A DNA stretch of 64,000 nucleotides from the NCBI RefSeq assembly GCF_021155775.2, contig NC_060234.1:14931871-14995870 (forward strand). Direction: 5' to 3'. A model generated the notes under the pieces. That model searched no databases, was not told the DNA's origin, and saw only the letters and a list, made by a program, of their open reading frames with translations. Both the position numbers and the translations under genes were made by a program. Source of the DNA: Neodiprion pinetum (Eukaryota > Arthropoda > Insecta > Hymenoptera > Diprionidae). Every line of letters begins with the position of its first letter. The first letter of the stretch is position 1. Of this stretch, positions 1 through 11,694 are shown piece by piece.

Positions 1-843
1 AACATTATTTCGTATTTGAGGTTTTCCAATAGTGAATTTCAACTGTTTCGTAAAAACTTTGGACTTATTTATTTTGGAACTTTATTTTTGACGCTGTGTC
101 GTAAGGTTTCAGGAGCACCGTTGGTCTAATTGAGTTCGTGGAGGACTTAATTCGTTTAGAGATAAATTCCTCATAATGTGAACAAGGGAATTTCATTTGT
201 TTTTCTTCTCTTTCTTAGCAAATTTGTTTCGAAATTAGTGGCTCAAGTTGGACAAATTATAGATGACTTCTGAGGTGGTAATTTTTTTAGTTCTTCGCGC
301 TTAACATATGCGGAAGTACTGTTCGACGGGGATGAGACGTCGAACGGTTGAACTGAACTAACTTAAGGGGAGACTTCAGTGAAATTTTTGTGAAAAATAA
401 CCGAAAAATGGATTTTTGGTTTTTTATGGAAAAACGTTCTTTGAACCATCCCTGTTTGGAGATATAACGATAGAGACTAGGTCATTGACGTAGGATCCGC
501 GAATTAGTGATGATTGACTACAGCAAGGAAGCGGGATGATGATTGAAATAGATTATGTTTCACTGTCAATATTTGATATTTTAATTGAGAAAGTTACAAA
601 GCGATACGGACCTGTATCGCAAGAGAACAGAACGACACTGAGGATTCACAAGGCGATAATACACATAGATAATACACAGACATGATTTCGCAACAATAGA
701 TAATCTACAAAAAAATGTTGTTCTTCGTCCTAAAGTTTATTCTATGATCTTCTGGTTAATTATGAACAAAAACGAAAAGAAAATATCATTTTTTGGTATA
801 AAGTTTGCTTTTGTAATAGTTATAGTAAAAATACTCATTCACA
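1..843. other. No gene seen; AT-rich sequence
   Basis: No open frame here resembles a known protein. The sequence is AT-rich and lies just upstream of a pseudogene. It may hold the decayed 5' part of that pseudogene, but I could not align it to the family by eye. Confidence 0.4.
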
Positions 844-1423
844 CAGAACTTTGTGTCGGAAAACAAAATGTAAAATTTGAGCCGATTGTTGAAGCGGAAA
901 AAGTGGTAATGCCGCCTCTGCACATTAAGTTGGGGTTGATGAAACAATTTGTGAAAAAGCTGGATCAAACGTCAGAAGCTTTCGAATACTTGCGAAAATT
1001 TTTTCCGAAGCTATCAGAAGCGAAGGTTAAAGCTGGGGTTTTTGTTGGTCTGCAAATCAGATAGATTTTCGCCGATGAAGAAGCGAGCTGGAACAGTTTC
1101 AAAGCAGTCGTTTCTGGATTTTTGGGAAATAAGAAAGCTGAAAACTACAAAAAGCTACTTGGGATATGCCAAAAAATTTTAAGGACATGGGCTGCAGGAT
1201 GTCATTAAAAGTACATATGCTGCATGCTCATTTAGATAAATTTAAAAACAACATGGGAGCGTAATCAGAAGAGCAAGGAGAACGTTTTCATCAGGACATT
1301 TTGAGCTTTGAACAACTTTATCAAGGCCAATACAATGAAAACATGATGGGAGAGTATATTTGGGGTTTGTTAAGAGAAAGTACTTACGAATATAAAAGAA
1401 AAAGTAAGAGCGTGCACTTTTAA
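844..1423 (+). pseudogene. C-terminal fragment of a widespread arthropod uncharacterised protein
   Basis: The translated segment carries signatures I recognise from a large uncharacterised family common in arthropod and cnidarian genomes: PPLHIKLGLMKQFVK, then a FLGNKKAENY-like stretch, then GERFHQDI followed by an aromatic-rich tail with tyrosine and lysine. The order matches the C-terminal third of that family. The copy is dead. A TAG stop at 1062-1064 falls inside the conserved region, the frame shifts by one base near 1205, a TAA interrupts near 1262, and it ends with TAA at 1421-1423. No start or upstream domain is recognisable. The family's function is not established. Its many near-identical genomic copies suggest a link with mobile elements, but that is inference. 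Confidence 0.6.
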
Positions 1424-1774
1424 ATTATTTTCTATTTTTTTGTTACTTATTTTGATGGTAAAACTTAATTAAAATAATATAAATGTTTACTTAAATGGTT
1501 TCATCTTTAATTGATAATTAAAACCACAGATTTTGAAAAATATCGTTTAATCGGTCTCCTAAATACAAAAGCAAACTTTTTCATGCAATATATTTTTTTT
1601 TCGTCTAATTACGAACTAAAGAATCGAAATTTAATACTTTAAAGTCTAGGTAAAATTTTGTGTTGACCCGTGATAATAGGACATGAGATACAAAGCTAAT
1701 CTGTTTAGAATCGCGACCCGGGCAAGCGGATAGATTTGAAGTAGAGAGGACAGGTCGCACGCGAGTGAGAGTAC
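1424..1774. other. Intergenic, no gene seen
   Basis: AT-rich sequence lies between the pseudogene and the first family X repeat. A more GC-rich stretch starts at about 1660, just before the repeat boundary. I see nothing else I can support. Confidence 0.4.
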
Positions 1775-2143
1775 TGTGACGTGGATTTTTCATTGCACCT
1801 CGGCCACCCGGAGAAGTGACCGAGAACTTCCAGCACACATAATAATTTGGCGGCCCACAATGAAAGCTGAAAACAAATTTCATCTTACAAAAGATATTGC
1901 GACATTCTGTGGGGCGCCTGGCGGCGTGATCAACACGCCTCGAAATCTTTAACTTCACTAAACCTCAGGTAATATTCTCGGTAGCTCAGTAACGCGAAGA
2001 GGGAAGGTGTAATTTTGGGGGAGAGAGAGAGAGAGACAGAAGGATACTCGACTACAACTCGCTGTTTAATAATTCATGAAATAAAATAATATATTTAACA
2101 ATAGCGGTGGTACAAAAACAAAAAAAGTTATTAAAAATTCGCT
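1775..2143 (+). repeat. Family X repeat, copy C, left piece
   Basis: It starts with TGTGACGTGG and matches the beginnings of copy B (54608) and of the reversed copy D (57740) over several hundred bases. Shared landmarks are the GACCGAGAACTT stretch, the AATTTGGCGGCCC stretch, a GCGTGATCAACACGCC-like palindrome and a GAGAGAGA tract. The copy is split by the LINE insertion and resumes at 7304. The ends (TG...CA with CGTNAC) look like those of an LTR or a terminal-inverted-repeat element. I could not decide between the two. Confidence 0.6.
2129..2143. repeat. Target-site duplication, left copy (LINE)
   Basis: TATTAAAAATTCGCT occurs here and again at 7289-7303, directly flanking the LINE. A 15-bp duplication is typical of target-primed reverse transcription. 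Confidence 0.9.
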
Positions 2144-2501
2144 AGGACTTCCGTTTCCGTTTTGAATGTGAGTGACAGGTGTGCGAAAGAGTGCGAGAGA
2201 AAAGGCGAGAATTTAGCAGGATAGCAAAGGTGAGGAGAAAAGGAAATAGGGCAGAGAAGGAGCGGGGAAGACATAGACGGGAGGTCGGGTGAAGGGAATA
2301 GGGAGGCAGGGATAGAAGGGAAGGGCGGGTGAAAAAGAAAGAAAGGGGAGAGTTTTGAGGTTAGGCAGAAAGAGCAGGCGGACGGCAACGATTCGGATAA
2401 GATAGGAATAGGCAGTGACACCTAGGGAGTGAGAAGGGGGATAGAGTAGACAGGTAGGCGGCGGATAGATAAGGTAGGGAGCGGTGAGGGAGAGAAAGAG
2501 T

Positions 2502-3733
2502 ATGAGTAACGCGCGTGGCCAAAAAGAAGGGGCGAACAGGGAAGAGGAGGAGAAAAAGAAAGGTAGGCAGCGGGGGCAGTAGCAGCGTTAGGGAGGGATA
2601 GGAGGCATAGCCTGGGATCGGCGACGGTGCTAGACTTATGGAAGAGAAAGCAGGAGGAGGAAGGGGAAAAAGGGGAGAAGGAGGTAGACGAGTTGCAGGA
2701 AAGAGAGAGAGTATTTGGGAAAAGCAGGAAAGTGCACTGGTCGCCGGAGGGTAAGACAGGGGAGGAAGGGAAGGCAGAGGGAGGGGGTATACAAGATATG
2801 CTAAGGTTGATTAGGGAAGAGCTGAAAATAGGTCCAGAGGAGGTCAAAGGGCGGGGAAGGGGGATCAGGGAAGAAATGGAAAAGATTAAAGGCGAAATGG
2901 CTAGAAGGGAAGAGCAGTGGGAAGTAGAGAGGGGGAAGATGAAGGAAATGATAAGGGATCTAGGGAAAAGACTAGAACAGGTAGAAGAGCGGAGAGGGGG
3001 GGAGATGGAAAGGGTAAAGGAGAGGCTGTTAGAATTAGAAAAGAAGAGTGCAGAAGGAGGGGGGGAAAGGCAGGTACAGGGGAATGCGGAAGTGGCGCAG
3101 GTAACATTAGATAGATTATAAGAGATGGAGTGGGCCATAGAGAGGAAAGAAAGGGAAGAAAGAAGAGGAAATATAGTAGTGAGAGGAGCGAGACTTGAGA
3201 AGGGAAGAGAAAAGGAAGAGTTGAAAAAGATTTTGCAGCTGATAGGGGTAGAGGTCGAGGTGAAGGATATGTGGGAGGTAGGCGCGAAAAAGGGGGGAGA
3301 AAAGGGGATATGGATAGCAAGACTAGGAAATAGAGAGCAAAAGATGCAGGTAATGGGAAGAAAAAGCCTACTCAAAGGGAGGGAGGAGAGAATAGACGAG
3401 GATCTCACTTGGGCAGAGAGGAGAATGAAATGGAAGTTGAGGGAGATAGCAGCTATTTAAGAGAGAAGGGGAAACAGAGTAAGAATAGGGTATGCAAAGA
3501 TCTGGATAGAAGGGAAAATGTGGAAGTGGGATGAGATAGGAGAGGTGCTTAGGGACGGTACAGGGAGAGCGAGAGAAGAGGGGCGAAGGGAGGGGAGGGG
3601 AAAAGCAGGGGAAGGCGATAGGGAAAGGTCAGCAAGCGAGGAAAGACAAGAGGGAAGTATAGAAGCACAGGGAAGGGTACGTAGGGAAAGGCAGTCGGGG
3701 GAATGGGTAGTGGGGGGGGACAGAGGCAGGTAG
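2502..3733 (+). pseudogene. LINE ORF1 protein, disrupted
   Basis: The first plausible ATG is at 2502, but that frame meets TAG codons near 2580. The main body reads in another frame from about 2567 onward. Residues coded at about 2640-3115 are almost entirely charged with heptad-like spacing and predict a long coiled coil. A TAA at 3119-3121 interrupts. The following segment (3125-3457) contains GNIVVRGARL and a LTWAERRMKWKLREIA-like stretch, resembling the RRM-type ORF1 domain of L1-like elements. A second TAA at 3458 separates a short conserved tail rich in Trp, Gly and Lys. The frame runs to 3733 and overlaps the ORF2 start at 3703. ORF1 proteins bind the element RNA as trimers, and this copy cannot do so intact. 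The start is uncertain. Confidence 0.7.
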
Positions 3734-6700
3734 TGAGGGAGATAAGGAGGAGAGAGAGGGGAGTAGGCGAGACAGAAAGGGAGGGGTGGAAAGTAGCTTT
3801 TTGGAATGTGGCGGGGCTCGCGAGAAAGGATGAAGATTTCTGGAGGGGGCTGGGGGAGTGGGATGTAATATTACTAATAGAGACATGGATAGAAAAGAAG
3901 GGGTGGGAAAGGATTAGAAATAAGTTGCCAGTAGGGTATAAATGGGAAGTGCAGTATGCGGTTCGAAAAAATAGGAAGGGAAGAGCAATAGGCAGAATGC
4001 TGTCAGGGGTAAGAAGGGAGATAGTAAGTGGGAAGGGAGGGAGGGAAGAGGTGAAGGAGGGCATGATAACAAGGAAAATAAGTGTAGGGGGGGAAAAATG
4101 GGTAGTAGTAGGAATATACGTGAATGGGGATATAAAAGAGAAGATAGGGGAATTGAAGGAGCGGGCAGAAGAGGTAGAGGGAGGAACAGAAGTGCTAGTG
4201 GGGGGTGATTTTAATGCCAGGACTGGGCAGGAGGGGGCAGGATGCTGGGGAGAAGGAGAGGAGGAGAGTAGGAGTAGGAAATCAAAGGATAGGAAAATGA
4301 ACTCGGAAGGTAGGCAGCTTGTGCAATTTTTAGATAAGACAGGATGGGCAATAATGAACGGGAACATAGAGGGGGATGAGGAGGGGGAATTTACGTATGT
4401 AGGAGGGGCGGGGGTGACGGTGATAGACTACGCTATAGGAGACATCGAGGTAAGGGATAGGGTCGAACGGATAGAGATTGGGGATAGGGTTGACTCGGAT
4501 CATCACCCGGTAATAGTGTGGATAAGGGGGGCAGTGGCTAGGACAAGGAAGGGAAAAAGAGTAGGGGGAACTAGTAGAGGAGACTGGACGGAGGAGGGTA
4601 GGATGAGGTTTAGAACAGAAGTCAAATGAGAGGGGATAGGAGAAGTGGATGTAGGTAAAGAGATAGAGAAAAGAATAAGGGAGTGTAGATGAGCCTTAGA
4701 TGTAGGAGGGAGGGGCAGGGAAGCGAAAAAGGGATGGTGGGATGAGGAATGTAGGCGAAAAAAAGCGGAAGTTAGGCAGAGTCTAAGGAAATGGAGAAAG
4801 GGGGAGGGGGAAGGGGACGCGTATAGAAAGGAAAGAAGGGAATATAATAGGCTATGCGAGGAGAGAAAAAAGAAAGAAAATGCGGGATTCATAAAAGAAG
4901 CAGCGGAAGCAAGGACAGAAAGCAAGGTATGGGAGATAGTTAATAGGAAAAGAAAGAAGTGAAAGAGGGTGAATGAAGAAATAGGAGATCAGGAGTGGAG
5001 GGAGTATTTCATGGGATTATTAGGCGGGGTAGAAAGCAAGGTAACAGACGGCGGGGAGACGGTAAATAGGAAGGGGGACGGGGAAGGGGAGCTGCAGAGA
5101 GAAGAGATTAAAAAGGTGATAGGAAAGCTGAGGGATGGAGAGGCACCAGGGGGGATGAAATAGTTAGCGAGGTATGGAGGTATGGGGGGGAAGAAATGGA
5201 GCAGTGGATATGGAAAACATGTAACAGAGTTTGGGTGGGGGAGGGCTGGCCAGAGGATTGGAGGGAGGGATTGATAGCGCCGATAGTTAAGAAGGGGGAA
5301 GGGAAAAGGGTAGAAGAGTATAGGGGGGTGACTTTGATGCCAACTCTATATAAGGTGTATGCGATGGCATTAGCGGACAGGTTAGAAAGAGAGGTAGAAG
5401 AAAAGGGCTTGATACCACAAAACCAAACGGGTTTCAGAAAAGGCATGGGCACCATTGACAATATATATGTACTTAATTATTTAATCAATAGGCAGGTGGG
5501 AAAGGATAAGGGAAAGATGGTGGCGTTTTTTGTGGACCTGAAAGCTGCTTTTGATTCAGTGAACAGGAAGGTGCTGTGGGAGACTATGGAAAGGAGAGGG
5601 GTGAGGGAAGGGCTAAGGGTAAGGATAGAGGAAATTTACAAGGAAACAAAGAGTCGAGTAAGGAGCGGGGGAAAGCTAGGAGAGGCGTTTTGGACAGCGA
5701 GGGGGGTAAGGCAGGGATGTCCGCTCAGTCCGCATGTGTTCAACCTGCTGCTGGCGGACTTAGAAGAGGAAATGGGGAGAGGGAGAAGGGTTGGGGGGGT
5801 GGAGTTAGCCGGCGGCAGGGTATGCACTTTAGCTTATGCGGATGATATAGTGTTACTAGCGGAAAGTGAAGAGGAAATGGAGGTAATGATTAGGAAGTTA
5901 GAAAGGTATATGGATAGGAAAAGGCTGACGGTAAATGTAGGGAAATCAAAGATTATGAGATTCAGGAAAGGAGGCGGTAGAAGGAAAAACATAGATTGGA
6001 GATGGAAAGGGAAAAGGATAGAGGAGGTGAAAGAGTTCAGCTATTTAGGGTATAGAGTAAAGTGCAATGGGGGACAGGAAGCACAGGTGAAAGAGAGAGT
6101 ACGGAAGGCAGGGGTAGTAATGAGGCAGGTATGGGGAATAGGAAAAAGAAGGTTTGGGAGGGATTGGGAAAAAAGGATTTGGTTATTTGACAAGCTTGTA
6201 TGAACGGTAATAGAGTATGCATCGGAGATATGGGGGTAGAGGGAGTGGAGGGCGGTCGAGGCGGTACAGGATAGATTTTTGAGATGGACATTAGGAGTGG
6301 ATGGGAGAACACCGGGATATCTAGTAAGGGAGGAACTACAGATGGAGAAACTAAGGATTAGGGCAGGGAGAAGGGCATGGAATTTTGAAAGGAAGCTGGA
6401 GAGAGGGGAGGGTAGCGAGTTAGCTAGGAGATGCTGGGAAGAGATAAGGGACAAGGCAGAAGCTGGGAGGCAGGGATCGAGGTGGGAAAGAGAAAGGGAA
6501 AGTTTCTTTGCGGAAAGGGGAGCAGAGAGCAGAGAGGTAGTCGCGAGAAGGGAGAGGGGCGAGATGGAGTTTAGGGAAATAGAGGAGAGAGAGAGGGAAG
6601 AACAGAGAAAAGAGAGGTGGGAGAAAATAAGGGAATCGAGGTACAACAGATGGTACAGGCTAGTGAAAGGAGAAGGGATACCAGGATATCTGGGAAAGGG

Positions 6701-7007
6701 ATGGGGAGAAAGCAGGTGGATAAGGGTGGCAAGATTTAGGTTAGGAAGCGAGATGAAGGAGGCAAGGTACTGGGAAGAAGAGGAAAAGAGAAGGTGTAGG
6801 GTGTGCGGGGGGGAGGAGGAAACATGGGAGCACGTATGGGAAAGGTGCGTAGGCTGGGATAGAAGGGAGGAAAGCTGGCAGGAGGTGGTGAGGGAGATGT
6901 CAGGTGAGGAGGGGGGGGGAGAAGTCTGGATGAGAGAATTGGAAAGGAGCATTGATGCACAAGAGAATGAAAGAGTGAGAGATGAATGGGAAATGGAAGT
7001 CTATTAG
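3703..7007 (+). pseudogene. LINE ORF2: endonuclease plus reverse transcriptase, disrupted
   Basis: The endonuclease comes first: WKVAFWNVAG, an IETW motif, GGDFNAR and SDHHPV near 4497 are the classic apurinic endonuclease boxes. Next is the reverse transcriptase (about 5196-6203), with FVDLKAAFDSV, GVRQGCPLSP and the catalytic YADD at 5835-5846. The C-terminus has a CRVCGG...H...C zinc knuckle near 6793-6860. Breaks: in-frame TGA at 4627, 4690 and 4960, a one-base shift in a G run near 5150, TGA at 6201 and TAG at 6237. At least three of the stops sit where tryptophan (TGG) is the natural residue, so single G-to-A changes would explain them. The downstream frame ends at 7007, followed by a 280-bp 3' UTR. 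Confidence 0.85.
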
Positions 7008-7288
7008 GATAAGGACGAATTAGGGAATAGTATAAGGTAAAATAGGATAAGGTTAAGTAAAGATAAGGATAAAAAGTAAGAAAAGGATAAGAGGGAAAAT
7101 AAGGGAATGGCAAGGCTATGGCACAGGACACAGGCAATTAGAAATTAAGTAAGGATAAGGTAGGAAGTAAGAATTAGGGTAAGAATAGGTTAAGAAAACA
7201 TGTAAAAAAAAAAAAAAATATTGTGAAGGAAGAGGAAAAGGGAAGTCCTTGTAACCCCAAGGGGAACAATAAAGATTACATACATACA

Positions 7289-7303
7289 TATTAAAAATTC
7301 GCT
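7289..7303. repeat. Target-site duplication, right copy (LINE)
   Basis: Identical to 2129-2143, and the family X sequence resumes directly after it. Confidence 0.9.
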
Positions 7304-9640
7304 CTTCGCGGTCCAAAATCACACAACAGAGAATTATTCGTAAAGTACGCTATTTCCTAATCTACTGAGCTTGCAGCTCCCTAATTAAGATCTAACTCAC
7401 TATTTCCGAACGTCAAACACGCAACTCTCAATTCGAAGACTAGAAACTTTAACGCTACAGCAATAATTGCTCGAAACCAAAACTATAACTAATTTCTCGA
7501 CTGTGCGCTGCCGGGATACCAAACAGACGGCGTTCTCAATATCACCCAATTCGGAGCTTCGACGCTACCGCGAGCTGTCTTAAATCAAAACCTGACACCT
7601 CGAATTAAGATAAACTTTATTCTCTATTTAGCTCAACTAAACAACATCTACTGAGCTCAACCTTGTGCGAAACTCAACTCAACAAATTTTTAAACGCCAT
7701 CATAATTCAGACGCAACTTAAACTCCACAACACGAACTTCTTATTTCAACCGCTACCTAAATATACTCAACGAAAACGCAATCTCAACTAAACGCAATCT
7801 TGTATTGCCTAGCATTTATTGAAATTAATTTTTAATACTATTTTTATTTGTCTGCCCTGAAAATTATGAATATTTATCTTCCTTATTTTTATTCTCTCAT
7901 TGAGACCAATAGCTAAAAGCATGTCAAATATGCATTCATCCCTCTATTCAGTCATTCGCTCATTCTATACACAAGGTATGGACGACAGGTGTATATAGGG
8001 TTAAAATTTTAAAATCAAATCGTCTTTTCTCATCAGTGTCATTGTATTAATGAATAATGTTTGCGAATAGTGTCTACCATTGCAAAGTATCTTTTTTGTT
8101 TACAGATTACTTCTCTTTTAATCTCCAATCATTGTTCCGCTGCAGGTAGTTAATAGGGACATGCCGGGGAGGTTATATTGTTTGATTCCATTTTTTTGAA
8201 GCTTTATCTGCCGATATAATTTCGAAATTCAACTTGCTGACGGGATACTGCACAACTATAGTGGTTGAATTTAACACCTGATGTTTCGACAATGGACCGT
8301 TCGAAAGTAAACTTGAGTTCCGTCTTCCAGAAGAAAAGTGGGATTAGTCGCAGTGTATAACACGTCATTACTTCATGAGCCACACCCCCCTCGATCTTTG
8401 ATTTGACTTTACCCGTGGTATATTTTAATCATTACAATCTCAACTGAACGCAATCTCAACTGAACGCAATCTCAACTAAACTTAATCTCAATTTCGTGCA
8501 ACTCGACTGAACACAATCTTAACTAAACGTAAACTCAACTAATTGCAAGCGCGACTAAACGTAAGCTCAAGTAAGCACCATCGCAACGCATCCGAACTGA
8601 AACTTTCTCGAAATCCTCAAAAACGTTATTCGCTAATTCAAACACTCCATTTCGGCAATTTGCGACCTACTCAAGAGGCGACACTGAAAAACATAATAAC
8701 GTGGCTCATATGGTCAAAGCTTCTTCAATTAGAAGTTACTTCGGATTTTCGTATTTGGTTTCAATGATCAAGGATGGGAGTTCTAGTTCTATAATGAATT
8801 TGAATGAGAACTCACAATGATTGAGCTGTCGAATCGTAATATCATTTATCAGCTCATATGAGTAAAGCCTGAGGCATGAAAACCCATGACGTTATATCAA
8901 TCTTATTTTACATATATTATCGTTATGTGTACATTACTGTACATCCTATCATTATATGATATCAAATCAGCCTAATACAAACGGACGTCGCCCGTTGACT
9001 CACACCATCGCAATCTCGCATATATAATATGTTGTTTTCGCATTATTTTCGTGCATCTGTACCGGGGGATCTTGAACTGTTGCCGTCCCCTCGGTCAGAT
9101 GTTCATTGTCAAAGGATCGGAGAATCTCGAGTCGTTGCCGTTCTCTCGATCTCTATGACAAGAACTATTTTCGTCAACCTCGTGAGGTTGGATGTGTATC
9201 GGCCTTTGGCCTTGTTGTGAACGTGTTTTCCGAAGCGCGTCGTTCTGATGACTACTCCAAATTCGCGCACGCGTCTGCTCACTTGTATGCGAGAAATCAG
9301 GCACCAGGGCTGCTATGAGTCGATAAAGCGCAGCGATCTCGAGAGACTACGATGGCGCAATATCCAACAACCTTCAGTCATCAAACACGGTTCGTGCCGG
9401 TACAGCGGAATTCGGGCTGTAGTAATTTCAAAAACGAGAAAGAGACAACTTAAAATCGTGACCTTACTCAACATTCTCGACTACTTAAAATTGACTCTAT
9501 CTTATAACGCGCAACTCAGGCTACGGTCACCCAACAAAAGAATCGGCAGAAGAATTTCGACTACTTTTCGACAACGCAAATCCAAAATGAGTATCCGTTA
9601 TTCGTCAAGCCTTCACTCAATCACTCTCAAAATTTAGTCG
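7304..9640 (+). repeat. Family X repeat, copy C, right piece, itself interrupted
   Basis: The sequence after the LINE continues family X. The TCTTCGCGGTCC motif matches the region after the same landmark in the copies at 33.1 and 54.6 kb. At about 9390-9640 the AGCGGAATT...ACTCAGGCTACGG...CAAC pattern aligns with copy A at about 34270-34450 and copy B at about 55490-55620. Two blocks do not align. One is at about 7805-8435, flanked on both sides by a degenerate 15-base motif close to AACGCAATCTCAACT. The other is at about 8700-9390. Both look like later insertions. No real gene is present, and the short frames here have no family resemblance. Confidence 0.5.
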
Positions 9641-10586
9641 CGATGATATATGCAGCGCATATCGTTCTACATTCACGCAACGAATTCTCCAACCCCTTCG
9701 TGATTTTTAGGCGGCTCCATTGCTTCGGGAAACTTCAAACACCGACTATCTCACACAATCGCCAGAACTGGGGCGATATTTTGGATCGACGATCGGCCGC
9801 AATGCCGATCTCGATACTCTACTTTTTGTGTGACATCATACCCGCAAGAATAAGCAACAATCGATCCGTCATTGATTTCGTATATTGCACAACTCGGCGC
9901 GCACTTTTCGTATCATCGCGGCGCAGAACTAAGGGCTAGATGACAGTAGTATAGATATGACAGTTCTGACCAAAAAATGGCGGCGTACCGACTCCTTCCT
10001 TCCTTACCGAGAGTCGGTATGTTACCACCACGATGGCCAGCCTTACCCATGATATTGTTACCGGCTGTTAACATACATGGCGCCATCTATATTTTCGCCC
10101 TTACCCATGATATTGTTAACGGCTGTTAACATACATAGCGCCACCACTATTATCGCTCGATTTTGCCGTCAGACGAGCAGCCATTTTGATGTTTGCTTAG
10201 CCGGATGAGCAGCCATTTCGATTTTTTTATCGTCAGACAGTTTGCTTATGAGATTTTTTGCTTGGTCGGATGAGGAGCCATTTTTATATTTTCACCGTCA
10301 TCCGTAAACTTTCACGCCAATAGTTTACCTCCAGAGCGAAAATAATATTTTTGACATACTTCGGATACATTTTTTTGTGCTCATTGACTGGATGGCGACA
10401 CCGCAATTAGATAGGCAGAGAATTTTGTTGATGATCCGTAAACTTCCAAGCTCATAGTTTACCCGCGGGCGAAAATAATATTTTCGACATTTTCGAAGTA
10501 TGAGAGAAGTTTCAAACCGCTATTCACGCTGATTAGGGTTGGTGTGTACAGGCTCAGACCTGTTCGCCATAAAAAATTTTTAATGA
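9641..10586. other. Intergenic with short degenerate duplications
   Basis: No gene is seen. A motif starting TTACCCATGATATTGTTA occurs at 10043 and 10101 (58-bp period), each followed by GGCTGTTAACATACAT. A second duplication, about 130 bp apart, carries TCCGTAAACTT...AGTTTACC...CGAAAATAATATTTT (about 10303 and 10435). GAGCAGCCATTT recurs near 10178 and 10208. These look like remnants of decayed tandem repeats. Confidence 0.5.
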
Positions 10587-10762
10587 GTAAGAATTTCTTC
10601 TCTGTACGCACGATGTAAGGAGACTGTAGTGTGTAGATGTTATGTTTACCCTTTCAATCCTTTGCTTCTGATGAGAAGCCCGTAAGACGGCAATGCCGTC
10701 TAATAAATGAGATGCGGGTGTGCAAATCATTGATCTACCAGAGAATTTTGTTGAAAATATGT

Positions 10763-10919
10763 AAATTTGAACAACTGGTGAATTTGAAAAATTAACGACG
10801 GAGCCAGGAATCGAACCTGGTATCTAGAGATGCTTTACCGGAGACTTACTCCACTAGACCACCTAGCCGCCCTGACTCTGTTGTCGTTAATTTCTCTCAT
10901 AACCAGTGAGTTCAAATTT
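10763..10919 (-). repeat. tRNA-like foldback unit, copy 1
   Basis: It is bounded by imperfect inverted repeats (AAATTTGAAC plus a CTGG box, then AATTAACGAC). The core carries RNA polymerase III-style boxes on the minus strand: GGTGGTCTAGTGG as the A box and GGTTCGATTCC as the B box, with a clear T-arm CCAGG...CCTGG. The acceptor and anticodon stems do not pair well, so I call it a tRNA-derived repeat rather than a tRNA gene. Confidence 0.65.
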
Positions 10920-11177
10920 GTTTTCCTGTGCCAACTTTATGTATGAGTAAGAATTTCTTCTCTGTATGCACGATGTAAGGAGACTGTAGTGTGTAGATGT
11001 TATGTTTACCCTTTCAATCCGTTGCTTCCGATGAGATTCGGCATCGCCGTCTTACGGGCTTTTCATCGGAAGCAAAGGATTGAAAGGGTAAACATAACGT
11101 CTACACACTACAGTCTCCTTACATCGTGTGTACAGAGAAGAAATTCTTACTCATACATAAAGTTGGCACAGGAAAAC

Positions 11178-11334
11178 AAATTTGAACTCACTGGTTATAA
11201 GAGAAATCAACGACAACAGAGTCAGGGCGGCTAGGTGGTCTAGTGGAGTAAGTCTCCGGTAAAGCATCTCTAGATACCAGGTTCGATTCTTCGCTCCGTC
11301 GTTAATTTTTCAAATTCACCAGTTGTTCAAATTT
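11178..11334 (+). repeat. tRNA-like foldback unit, copy 2
   Basis: Same architecture as copy 1 in the opposite orientation, and mirror-placed to it. Its T-arm is damaged (GGTTCGATTCTTCG). Confidence 0.65.
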
Positions 11335-11537
11335 ACATATTTTCAACAAAATTCTCTCGTAGATTAATGATTTGCACACCCGCATCTCATTTATTAGACG
11401 GCATTGCCGTCTTACGGGCTTCTCATCGGAAGCAAAGGATTGAAAGGGTAAACATAACATCTACACACTACAGTCTCCTTACATCGTGCATACAGAGAAG
11501 AAATTCTTACTCATACATAAAGTTGGCACAGGAAAAC

Positions 11538-11694
11538 AAATTTGAACTCACTGGTTATGAGAGAAATTAACGACAACAGAGTCAGGGCGGCTAGGTGGTC
11601 TAGTGGAGTAAGTCTCCGGTAAAGCATCTCTAGATACTAGGTTCGATTCCTGGCTCCGTCGTTAATTTTTCAAATTCACCAGTTGTTCAAATTT
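11538..11694 (+). repeat. tRNA-like foldback unit, copy 3
   Basis: Near-identical to copy 2 but with an intact B box GGTTCGATTCC at 11640-11650. Together with copy 2 it forms a direct pair 360 bp apart. Confidence 0.65.

Larger units (their letters stand above)
2144..7288 (+). mobile_element. Non-LTR retrotransposon (LINE), near full length, decayed
   Basis: A 5.1-kb element carries ORF1 (charged, coiled coil) and ORF2 (AP endonuclease, reverse transcriptase, C-terminal zinc knuckle). It ends with an AATAAA signal near 7268 and a TACA-rich tail, and is bounded by a perfect 15-bp target duplication. The plus strand is strikingly purine-rich, so both proteins are dominated by Gly, Arg, Glu and Lys, and the minus strand shows long Ser/Pro/Leu shadow frames. 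The RT motifs and the cysteine-rich C-terminus suggest the I/R1/Jockey side of the LINE tree, but the exact clade cannot be set by eye. Several nonsense codons and frameshifts make it inactive. It inserted into an existing family X copy. Confidence 0.9.

Noticed and set aside
2131..7137. Long minus-strand Ser/Pro/Leu frames across the LINE
   Set aside because: They mirror the purine-rich coding strand and cross the ORF1/ORF2 boundary without pattern.
9029..9939. Several overlapping short plus-strand frames
   Set aside because: They lie in family X and inserted repeats and are not conserved in the other X copies.
10790..11660. True tRNA genes
   Set aside because: A and B boxes are present, but acceptor and anticodon stems do not pair, and the core sits inside a repeated foldback.
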